From Macquaria australasica (lineage: Eukaryota; Chordata; Actinopteri; Centrarchiformes; Percichthyidae): a stretch of 64,000 bases of DNA. Under the pieces are notes generated by a model that was not told the origin of the DNA, made no database searches, and saw only the letters and a list, made by a program, of their open reading frames with translations. Shown in pieces: positions 37,601 through 49,600 of this stretch. Location of the stretch: NCBI GenBank assembly GCA_005408345.1, contig SEMN01000020.1, positions 2,361,501-2,425,500 on the forward strand, written 5' to 3'. The position numbers were made by a program, and so were the translations under genes. Position 1 is the first letter of the stretch. Every line of letters begins with the position of its first letter.

Positions 37601-40600
37601 GTAGGCTACAGTATAGCAAAATGGACTGGTGACTTAAAAGTTGAGGGTTTAAGCCCTGTGTATGTAAATCCTAAAAAAGGTACCTGATTCATTGACTGTT
37701 TAGAACATGGACGCTTTAACCTCTAATAATTCTATCTAAGAAATCTTGAACTATGATGAGATCCCATGAAGTGAACAATCACTTTTACAGTGTGCTAAAA
37801 TGTAAGTTGTTTTACGGAGTTCACACAAGCTGAAAGCTGTGTGCAACAACTTTAAATTGACAAAAGGATGCTTACAAAAGCGAATTTGCATCAGAGGCCT
37901 GGATTTTTCTCTACATTCTCCCTCAAGACACTGTCAATATTTGGTGTCTAATGATGCATTTGAGTGTAACATTGATTGACATCTTTCAACATGCTGAGCA
38001 AAGTCTGATTTACAAGGCAAAGCCTGTAAATAAAAGTGCAGTTGTTCCTGTACAATCATGTTTCCTCAGTGCCTCAGAATTTGTGCAAACACCAGATTCT
38101 TAAACATATAAATGTCTTTCTAGTATTTCTTTGTTTTTTTCTTCTTAAACAGTATTGCTTTTTAGAAATTCAGCTCTGATTTTCACTTCATTTGATCCTT
38201 AATAGTTCTTGAAAGTTTGAAGTTTTCACTAAGATTGAAGTATTTAAGATTATGCTGTCTAAATGACCTCACTAGTCTGTCATACTGTAATTTTACAGCA
38301 TGAATATATTTTACAGTATGCACCTTTTTTATTCCATATTGTACCATATTTTACTTTTTCGAAACATCAATGTGTCAATAGTTTGGGACATCTCACGTTC
38401 TTACTGATTTGCAGAGAAACTATTCCTAATACAAAATATGATTATAGATATTAATAACAGTGCCTGTTGACAAAACATATGTGGAGTTTCACATATGTTG
38501 AGTTTTGGATGCTGTCCCAAATTTGATACATAGATGTGTGCACAACTAAGTTGAAGAGTTTCACTTAGTTGGTGTCCAATAATTTCAGTGTATTTAAGTG
38601 CTAAATACTAATGCCTTGACTGTGAATCATGTTATAAAAAACATGTGAATGATTGAAGCTGTTCACATGGTTTCATTTCACTAACCAAACCTCCATGTTC
38701 CCTCCCATCTTAACAACCCCTGCCCCGTCTTTGCGATGCCTGGATTGATCCCAGAGCTATGAAGGGGAAATAGTGGATGATTACATCACCGGTGTGGAAC
38801 AGGTCGGTGTGGACCCCACCGTTCCTGTGGAAACTGCTGCCCCAGTGGACACCGCAGAGAAGGTGGATCCTGCCACTGACGTGTATGAGTTTAAGGAATA
38901 CGACCTGAAGGAATATGACAACAAAGAGTTTGTAGAGAAGCCATACGAATATGGTGATTATGGCGATTATGGCCCCACTGACACCAAGCCTACATCTGCA
39001 ACATATGACGAAGAGTTTGGTCCTGGTGTTCCAGCGGAGACCGACATCAGAGAGAGCAGTGTAAGTGCTGAAGTGGTTAGTGGTGATGGTGGGGGGGTGG
39101 AGTATGGAGGTGGTGGTCAGGAATGTGGAAAGATGTAGAAGATGCTGGTGGCATTTGTTTGATGGGTTGTTTGCTGTGCCCTTTTTGTTTGTTGTTTCTA
39201 ATGGTATCAGGTTATAGCTGGGAGCATTCTGCATGCACATGCACCAAACACAAATACACCAGCAAGCACAATCACACACCTTGTCTATCTAAGGCTCCTA
39301 CAGATAAACAGATGTCGACCCAGCTGTCAGTACAGACACACCCTCCATAACCTCTTGGCCTCAGTGACCTCTGCTGTTTATGAAAGATGCTCCACCCTGG
39401 TTATCCCAGCAATGATCTGTTTGGATTACCTGATGACAAACTAACTATTTTTTTCATCAAAATCCATCTAGATCAATATGTAAAACCAGATAGAAATATC
39501 TGCTGAGCCAGTGTCTATCATGGCTTGTTTCCAGCCCCCTTCCTTGCTTCAGGATCCAGATTCTCAGAGGCAGGAAGTGACACAGTCCCTGTCTGGATGT
39601 TGGCTTGAGATCTGTCTGTCTTGGGTTAATCTAAACCGCTCTATTAGTGCTCTCCACTCTACAATCTCAGGACACCGCAACCATACTCCATGACTTTCTC
39701 AAAAAGAGTTTCCTCTTCAGGCTAAACTATACAATCTAGTGGTTTTTGGACACAGTGCTGTAGGTGGTTTGTGAATTCTTCTCATGTGAAGTCATTGTAT
39801 GGATAGTGTCAGGTAACGACCTCTGCGTTTGTGCACAGTTGGGGTCTGTTTTGCAGTTCCTGGCTTTAAGGAAGCTTAATAAATAGGCGTCAGACCAAAA
39901 TCTAAATTATAGCTTCTTGCAAAGTGATTCTTGAGGCTTATTTTTCCATCAGGCAGGAAAAAAAATCTGCTTTTCGCCTTGAGAACTACCTAAATCCTTT
40001 AAAGCATACAGAACACTAGTCAGCATTTTGTTGAGCTTTTCTTAGATGTTTTGTTGGGGTTTTAAGTAACCTCTATAAAAGAGAAGACACCCAACAGGAC
40101 AGGGCATCTGCTGCTCACTGGCCTCAGTTTTTCCATGTTTGGCTTACAGACCATTGCTGCTTTGCCTCTACAAATGTCTGGCCTGTTACTGTGTAAAAGG
40201 CTCACCTGGACTGTCTGCTCCCTGTAGGTCAGTGGAGGTCAGAGTTACCTGGGAGAAAAAGGGGAGAAGGGTGAACCTGCTGTCATCGAGCCAGTAAGTG
40301 AAGTATTACACTAAACCTCACTGTTGAAGAGGAAAGGTCAGCTTTGTCCAAGCTACTTTTGTGTACCAAGTTAAACAGCTAACATTCAAATATATGAACA
40401 TTAGTAATACTTCTGTTTGTTTAGCTAGCTAGCTGTTTAGCTGTCTGAGCTAGCTAGCCAGAATTATATCTATCTTTCTGTCTGTTACTTGCTTGGTCTG
40501 TTGTTTTAGCCAACAAAATGTACAGATAAGTGGCATATTTCAAAATCAATCTTGACTGGCTTTCTTATCAATTGACACTTTCCAACAGTAACAGTGATTT

Positions 40601-43600
40601 ATAGGTCTATAAAAGTCCTACATCAGATTCTCTGCATATTTTCTGGGTAATATACTGTAACCTATATGTTTTCTTTTATCAGTTCTCTTGAACAAATAAA
40701 AGAACAGATATCTCTTTCATATCTGGTTTACATCCATATTAATGTATGTTTATTTATTTTAGTTTCAATGCCATTGAACTTAAGATCATGTATATTTCAC
40801 GAAAGCAGTTACAACCAACGGCCACAGACAAAACAACCGCTGTCTACACAAAATGTTCAGCGAGCCATCCTATACAATTTACCACTACAGGCTAAACATT
40901 GACTGAAATAGCAGCTGCAGTTAACGTCTCTCCTCCCATACCATCTGTACCCCCACAGGCTCCCATCCAAATCAAACCACACACACACACACACATTATA
41001 GAATAGAACATCAGATAGCTGAAGCATTGTTAACATCTTGAGCTTGTAGCTATAAGTAAACTCCTCAACCTCAAACTCGAAGCTCATTTTCTCCCCATTC
41101 TCCATTGCCTGTGGATTTACAGGCAGCCCTATAATGCTACTGTATCCACTTTTTCCTTTTTCAGGGGATGCTTATAGAAGGACCCCAAGGAGCCCCCGGC
41201 CAAGCAGTGAGTATCACGTTCTCCCACACTCCTGTCTGCCTTCCACAGATGGAGAACAGCTAAAGGGGGAAAAAATGTCTTTATGGAAAGAGCATCAGCC
41301 CTGATCGCCAGTGAAGCTTGAGCTGGGAGAGACAGTCAAAATGTGTATTTGTGCATGAATGTGTGTACATCTGTGTCTGTGTGTGTGTGAGTGCAAGAGA
41401 GAGAAAGAAGGGGGGTTGGGGGCTATTTTTTTTGAGGCTCATTTCTTTTTGAACCCATGTCTTTGCTTCTGTCTTTGTTGGCCTATGCATGTGAAGTACT
41501 GGATAGACTGACTGTGGTGGGAATGCTGGTTAGCAGCAGCAGTTTGGGATATAATATGCTAAGCGTATGTGTGTCTGTGTGTGTCTGTGTCTGTGTCTGT
41601 GTGTGTGTGTGTGTGATCTCAGGGTCTTCCTGGTACCCCAGGATTGCAGGGTCCCCCAGGTGCCTCAGGAGATCCTGGTGAGAGGGTAAGTAACGGCTGG
41701 CCTCATTTCAGAGCTGATTACAGATGTTTCTGAGAAGCTCTGTCACCCATTCTACACTCATGAAGTACTTTTATTTTGCTTAAAGAAGTATAAAACATAT
41801 TTGCACCAATCACTTTAGATTTCAGATATGTTGTATATCAACCAAAATACATGTTTTTTTCAGGCTATAATTGATATAAAGTGTACTGAAATACTAACTT
41901 TAGCTTTAGCCATTCACCGTACTTGTGGAATTATGGGAGTCAGCATATATATATATATAAACACCCCTGCATGTGTGTTCTTCTTTATTGGAAAGCTGTA
42001 AAGTACAGTCTCAGTGCCATGGAATGAATAATACAATTGGACGCAGCTTGCTACTGCAGCAGTAGGGGGGATTAGCAATGAGTGGTGCAGGAAAATGAGA
42101 TGCCCATAAACTGTCAATATACCAACAAAGAAAAGTTCTGAGAAACAGCTGTCTTGGTATGCTACAGGACTTGTAAGAAGTTCAAGGAGTTTGCTATAAA
42201 ATATGTAGATGCCTTAACTTTCTAAAACCCTTTTTCCCAGCACCATGGGATTCCACTCGCTTATTTGATTGATTGGATGACACAGAATCTGTCCCCTCCA
42301 GAAGGCTGGATCTCAGCTTGTTTTTCCCAAATGTGGTGATTGCTCCGCACCCCTCTTTCATCACCCTTTTAGCACATCTACGTATTCTGTCTCTGGTGGT
42401 TAACCCTTTAATCACCAAAAAAAAAAAACTAGCAGGCCTCCTCCAGTATGACCAGCAGACGTTGCCCGTACAAAAGGCTTATTGTTGCACATGGTCAAAG
42501 TGATCAGAAATTATTTTGTTGGTCCAAAAGTCTCTCCCCCTCCATTCATTTCCTCCCATGAGAAACAGTCTTGCTGAGGATTGACGGGGGATTAAAAGTG
42601 ACTGGTTTCTGTAGTCTTGTGGTTTTCCGTTGCGCAGTATCCGCCTGGACTCGACGTTTGATCGGCTCATTTCTCTCATAATCACCGTCTCCCTCCTTTC
42701 CACTCAAACACCACTTTCCCAGGCATATAGGACCGTCATTAACACTAGATGTCGCCATGCTAACTATAACAGCAATGGATGAAGTATTTACCACCTCTGG
42801 GAGAAAAGGCAGATGGGAACACATGGCATCAATTTGAGCAAGCACTCTGAGATTGCTGCACATGACAAGACTGCTAAATAGACTGGTTTGTCTGGAAACA
42901 CCGGGTACTACTTAGTCTTGATCTTTTTAGATACGTTTTTGTCTTTATTAAATAAAAATCTAGTCTCCATAACAGTTTAACTGTCTATTCGTATTATTCA
43001 GTATGAGCAACTTTTATGCAATTATTTAGCTTTTTAGTAGTTTTTAGCCAAACTAGTGGCATGGCTCCAAGAATGTCAGTCGGTTTGTCAGTGAAATATC
43101 TCAACAACAACTTATGCATAGATTTCCATGAAATTTTGTACTTTCATGGTCCCCAGAGGATGAATCCTAAAGACTTTGGTGACCCTCTGACTTATCATCT
43201 GGCGCCAAAGATGCGTTTCCACCTGTGCTAACACCCTCGAATTTCCATTCTTAAATTTAAAGTTGTTAGCATGTGAAAATGCAAAGGCAGGCATGTCAAC
43301 ATGCTATGCTAAAGATAACATGTTAGCATGCTACTATTAGCATTAAGTTTAAAACACCTAACCTATAAAGCGAGGCAGAGAGAGTACAGATTAGAATGAG
43401 AAATACAGCTAAAGGCTGACAAATCAAATCAGGTGAGCCTGGCAAAGCACTGATGAAAGTGAAGCTAAATCTGACAAGTTTAGTATGAGATGTCCTTAAA
43501 TGGCCACTGTAAAAAGAATTAATAATTTTTAATTTATGTAATTTCTCCTCTGGTGCCACCCATAGGCCAATCATTTTTTCCCCACTAGTGGTAAGCATCT

Positions 43601-46600
43601 AAGAATAGCAAAACTCTCTCTCTCTTCTCTCTCTCTCTCTCTATTTTTCATCAATCGAACAATTGTGTTTTCTGGAATCTAATGAGCATTATAGCCTCAC
43701 AGGGCCATGGCTGTGGATTTAGTTATAAAGTCGGTGCTCTCCTGCAGGCAACATCCCCAGGCCAGCTTAATGAAAATACATTCTTTGTCTTTGCTTGTGA
43801 TTGAATACCCTGTCTTATTGTTCTCAGTAGGATTACTTATTTATCTCTTTGGAATAGGCAGCAACAATGTAGCAAAGCACCTTCCCATTGAAATTATTGT
43901 TGTAGATAAAGAAGGGGTTTGCTGTGAACGGATTACTTGTTCAGTCTCTGCACTGTTACTGTTGTTGCTGTTGTTTGTTAGTACTGTTATCAGTTTTTTT
44001 CTTCTTTATAATTTGCAGGGCGCCTCCAGGGGATTATAGAGAAATAATCATGTTGTCTCATGGGAAAATAAATGACTTGCTTGTTAACCACATCTAATTA
44101 ATTGTTTCTAGCAACGTTACGCACTGGTATACAAGCCAACAAAACAATAGCTGATGATTCGAAGTCAAAAGTTTGAGCATGTGTATGTTTGCAACAATAC
44201 TTTAACAGTGCTTTTGAATAGCATTATTGTATGGGGATTTTACATAGTAGGTTTTGTTATTGACCTCAGCTCCAACTGCATTACACACTCACATTGAGAC
44301 ATGAAGACATGACAACTCCCTCTCCCTCCTCTGATTCTCCAGGGTCCTCCAGGGCGTCCTGGTCTTCCTGGTTCAGACGGTATCCCTGGGCCTCCAGGTA
44401 CCATTATGATGCTTCCAGTAAGTCCTGCCGCTTTCCACATAGCCACTGGGTTGTCTGTTTTATTTCCCTCACATACTGTACCCCCTTCATCTCAGGCACC
44501 AGCCCGTGAACTCGCTTCATTTAGTAAGTTTACCTCACAGCATCACCAGTAGGCCAAGGGATCGCAACCTTATTTTCTTTGGGCTACAAATCACTTAGCT
44601 TGTAAATGTCAGCCAGTGCAATGGAGTGGAACCAGTGACCGAGGCTTTGAAAGGCTTGGTGACACATATTTGTGTGTGTGTGTGTGTGTGTGTGTGAGCT
44701 GCCTGTGCTTGTATGCCAGCAAATGTATGTGCGAATGTGTGTGTGGCCTGGTGACAGCTTTACAGGTTTAACAAAAAAACATTTGAACACACTCACCAGG
44801 AGAGACCATTGGACGTCTCACTCTGTAAAAAGAGACAAGTCAATTTGTTTTTAATTGTGTTTCTTTTTTGCTTTGTGGTTGACAGTTCCGTGCGGGTGGT
44901 GAGGCGCACAAGGGACCTGTGGTTTCAGCCCAGGAGGCTCAGGCTCAGGCCATCCTGTCTCAGGCTAGGGTAAGTACCAGCGGTAAATATGACCACAGTG
45001 CATCCTTCTCAGTTTAGAGGACGCTGTGTGTTGGGCTACCAAAAAGGAACATTTTAAATGACCCAGAAAGTGTAGTAAATAATAAAAAGGGGGAATCACT
45101 ATTCACAAGTCCCACTCATCCTATAAATTGTCTAAATTCCAAAATATGGACTTGTGTCAGGTTAGGTAGTATATAAAGCCACACCAGATGTTCACACTCA
45201 CTCAGGGGTCCTGCTAACCATACCACTGTTGAAAAACAGGTTGAATTATGCGGCTGTAAGCAAGGTGTGATGTATAGTAGAACACATGGATATCATTAAG
45301 CGTTGCACAAACACTGAATACTCACACATTCACAACACTCTATGGAGCTGGAGGCCTGTCAAAACGGGTGAACTGGTGTTTAGTAATGTCTCGAAAGCAC
45401 TTGTCACCTTTCTATATTTGTCTTTTATGCCAGAGGTTTGGCATGAGGCAGGAAAAAGAAAAAACATGGCAGGAGTTGTAAGTTCTTCAAAATGTAAAGT
45501 GAATTCAAGGGACAAATTGCTGAACTTGTTGAATTCTCTATGACCTACTTGCACTCTGGAAATGTTACCTCACACCTGCAATTAACAACCACAATGCAAA
45601 TATAACTAATATGTGTGATTCGGTCTTAAGTGTAGCGTAGGGCATGAATTGCTTTTTTGAATTAGCAAATTCGCTCATTCAGTAATCAGGCTGCAAATAA
45701 ATCCCAGACAGCTTTTTTGGCAGTGCAAGACTGTGGTCAACCATGAACAGGAACAAAGACCAGAGTGGTAAATCCCGAACAAGAACAAAGTAAAGTTTGC
45801 ACATTGTAAGGTTCCATGCTATACAGAGGCTAAATGGCTTTTTTATTCCTTTTGGTGTTAAGCCCAGTTAGCTGAATGAATGTTGTGTCAATTTCAATAT
45901 TACAAATTCCTGCTGTATTACAGGGAGTACATGAAGCATTTTAACATGCATACCACATTAATTTTGCAATATTAGAATAATCCCATAAACAAACAAGAAT
46001 TTGCACATGATGATTTTCATTTGAGATTAAAAACAAAAATTAAAAATATTATATATTTTCAGAATTTTCTATCTATTAAAAGTATCTCCATCAGACTAAG
46101 AAGAAATGCTCGGAAGATCACTTCACTCGATGCTAATAAACTGCAAACGGAACCTCCTAATATGCAGACATGGCTGCATATTAGGTGCAAAACATACATC
46201 ATCCTAATTCCTTATGATAGAGGAGTAAATGTTGTTTTTTGATACAATACAATTGGTGTAGACAGGAATAAATAGAGTGTCCACATTGTTAGCTGACCAG
46301 TGGTTTATGGGTTGTTTCTGTCTGATCCACAGCTGGCTATGAGAGGTCCTCCAGGGCCAGCGGGCATGACAGGAAGATCCGGTCCTGTGGTGAGTAGCTT
46401 TTGAAAACCATCTACACGCAAACGCATACACGCCACTGCTCTACTTATTATCCATTTGTTTCACAGTTGATGAAAAACACATTAGGTGATTAGCGCTTCT
46501 TCCCGTCAAGGATTCAACACCAGGCATTTATCATTTCCTAACACACACCCATACATGCATATGCTCATACACACACCACCCTCCCCATCTGTCTGTGAGC

Positions 46601-49600
46601 AGATTTGATTTTATTCCATCAATGTATGATATCAAGCTTGAATGATTGATATAAAAAATTTAAAAAAATGTATTTGCATATGGAAAATTATGTATGATAG
46701 TTACAGGATAATCTCTCACACATTCTTGAAAACTTATAATAGCCGAAGCCTTCCTCTTGTTTTGGGAGCGTCTTCCACACGACCAGTGCCTTCATGCCTT
46801 TCTCAAACAACACATGAATGTTACATCAATCCTGTAATGCTTGGATACCGGAGGGATTTTGTGCACACGGAAAGATGCTCCAGGAGGTCTTTCTGTTGAA
46901 TATTCACAATCCAAGTTTGAAATCTTACATTATGTGTTTGGATTTGCATTAGGTTCTTGTCCAACCTAAGTTATACTGGATTTCCTAGCCAAATGATGGG
47001 ATGACTATTTGTCTTCAGTGCAGACATATTCATTCATTAAATATGTGTGTCTGTGTGTATATTTTTTAATAGGGAGGTCCTGGTGCAACTGGACTTAAAG
47101 GTGACAGTGGCGATTCTGGACCACAGGTGAGAAGAGTATCTTTTTTACACAAGAGACCTATTTTTATTTTGTTTAACTCCTTGATTTGTACAAAAAGCAC
47201 GATTTCTTACTTTTATACAACAACATAACATAACACAACGTAAAAAATTTATTTATTTATTTAAACATTCATATGATTTCCCCATAGGGACCCAGAGGTC
47301 TTCAGGGTACAACTGGTCCACCAGGGAAATCAGGAAAGAGGGTAAGAGTTCTTTCCAACCAGGCTCAATGAGGAGGTTTTTATACTTTCTTACTTTATTG
47401 ATTCATCTCCTCTAGAGCAACACTGTGTTGCAACAGAAGATTACGTTTAAATCCCCAAATTTCTAATATTTCACGCCAACAAGAGTGCAAGGATCAATGC
47501 TTCAGTGCCCAAAGAGAAGAGTATGTCTAGTTTCAAACATGGCCTTATTTCAAATAAGTCAGCTGCACCCAATAATAGCCTCTGCGTGTTGTGTAAATTC
47601 ATAAAGTCATGTTTATTCAACTATAAACTAGTTAGAAAAATGATAGCATCTTCCCTTTTTTGTATTCTCTAAAATCCATCCAAGATAATTGAATTTTTTT
47701 CTAATGGGATTTCCATGTAGCCTGACATGATATTTGCGTGTCCTCCAGGGTCGTAATGGAGCTGATGGCGCTCGAGGAATGCCAGGAGAGGCAGGGCCCA
47801 AGGTAAAGTATACACCGGGTTATCAAATAAACCAGTGAGAGTCCGTGGGATGCATTTAAAAAATGTTGCTCTGCCAAAGTGATTGATAGAGCTAACCATT
47901 TGTTACTGTGCTGTTTCAGGGTGACAGAGGTTTTGACGGCCTCCCTGGTCTTCCTGGAGAAAAAGGGCACAGAGTAAGTATGAGGAGAGAGAATTTGGGG
48001 ATTGGTGAATGAACAAGGTCGGAGAACAAACATCATGAAAGACTTCCATTTGTCTCCAAAAATAAGATCCTACAGTCTCTTATTTCTAGACCTAAATCCT
48101 CATTGATCACAGTCACTGCCGCCCTGTACCCTGTCCTTACAGCAGCATCAGAGCTGATTGGTATTTCAAAGGCCACCTCCCATCCATCTCATGTACACTC
48201 CAGTGTTGACAGATATGAATTCTGAACCAGTGGAACTCATTAGGGCATGTGACCCACTTATGAGAGGTGGGACCGACTCCAGAACCACTTGGGCTGCGTG
48301 TAACCAGCCCTGGAGGCGAATGAGGAGGGCTGACTTTGGTGTTTGTGGAATTTGGGCCTGCGTAGAGAGCCGAAAGACAGAGGACAGAGATCACAGAGGG
48401 GTATTTCTAGACAGGCTATCATGCCTTATCCTATACTGAGTAATTACAGGGACACCAGAGGTAGGCCAGTCCTTATAGGGCACTATAAATAGTGGAAACC
48501 ATATAGGTCCATGCCAATTGTGGTGACCATGCTTGCTGTAGATTAAAGGCAGTTTTGTTGCCATTTTTGCTGCTCCCTTTTCAACATCGTTTCTGAATTT
48601 TTGACCCATATCCTATTCTTCAAAAAGTAAAAATTAGGACCCTTTTTTTCTCTCTTAGCTGCAGGGATCAAGCCTGTTGACTCTTTTGTGACCTGTCCCT
48701 CCTGGTCTTTGCTGATATCCCTTTTCTGTGATCTTTTCTCTCCAGGGAGAACATGGTCCTACAGGTTCTCCAGGACCTCCAGGAGAAGACGGCCCAAGAG
48801 TAAGTGGGCCACAGAACTTACCGTTGTTCTCAAAAAGTCTTAAAAAATGACTCTGCATTCCTGAATAATGCACTCTTTCTCTTTCGATCCAAAGGGCGAA
48901 GATGGCCAGGTTGGACAGAGAGGCGTGGCTGGAGAGAGCGTAAGTGTATTTGTTATTATCTGATGACACAGTTGGACAGGATTGTTAAACTGCAGCTTAT
49001 TTAATCAGAACAAAGATTAGAATATAGTGAATATATGACCATCATGTTACTCATTTCCTGTGCTACTACAGGCCCCATCCCCTCATTCCTTCCCCCACAT
49101 TCATTTTGGCAATTATTTCAACACACAGCCTCGCCCCTCCTCTCTTCTTGCAAATGTAATGACATTCCTGTCTGCAAGGACCATTGCGTTTGTAATCTCA
49201 ACCTTTCCAAGACAGAATGGCTCTGAATAATATATCAGAAAATAGAACTGGGAAATGTGTTGTTCTGCTGTTACCCAGGAGAAACTGCCATATTCTGCCC
49301 AATTCAGTTCAAATGGACCATAGAGTTTCGTGAGAAATGGTTGCTCCCTGTCATACCCAAAACAACGTTGTCCTTTTAAAGACATAGTTGCACAGCATTT
49401 CATCACACACACCGTCCATAAGATGAAAGAGCACCGTAAGTGCAATGATGTTAAGATGTTAAGATTGGAAGCAACGTTCATGCGCACTCCCTGAAATGCA
49501 CCTGCAGTTACCATGTATGGCCACAAGGGGTCAGTATTTTACACACTTAAGTCAAACCAGTTTTAAGGATTTTCAGTGCACCTAATGTTCAGAATCTTAT

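Larger units (their letters stand above)
41686..44342 (+). other. Intron 11 (2.7 kb)
   Basis: Non-coding. It contains a TA run (41945-41960), a family A repeat (43033-43345), and a CT microsatellite (43612-43643). No extra exon is supported. Confidence 0.8.

Noticed and set aside
38710..39279. 189-codon minus-strand open frame across exon 8
   Set aside because: It is antisense to a well-supported exon rich in GAN and TAY codons, which leave few stops on the other strand. The product looks like no known protein.
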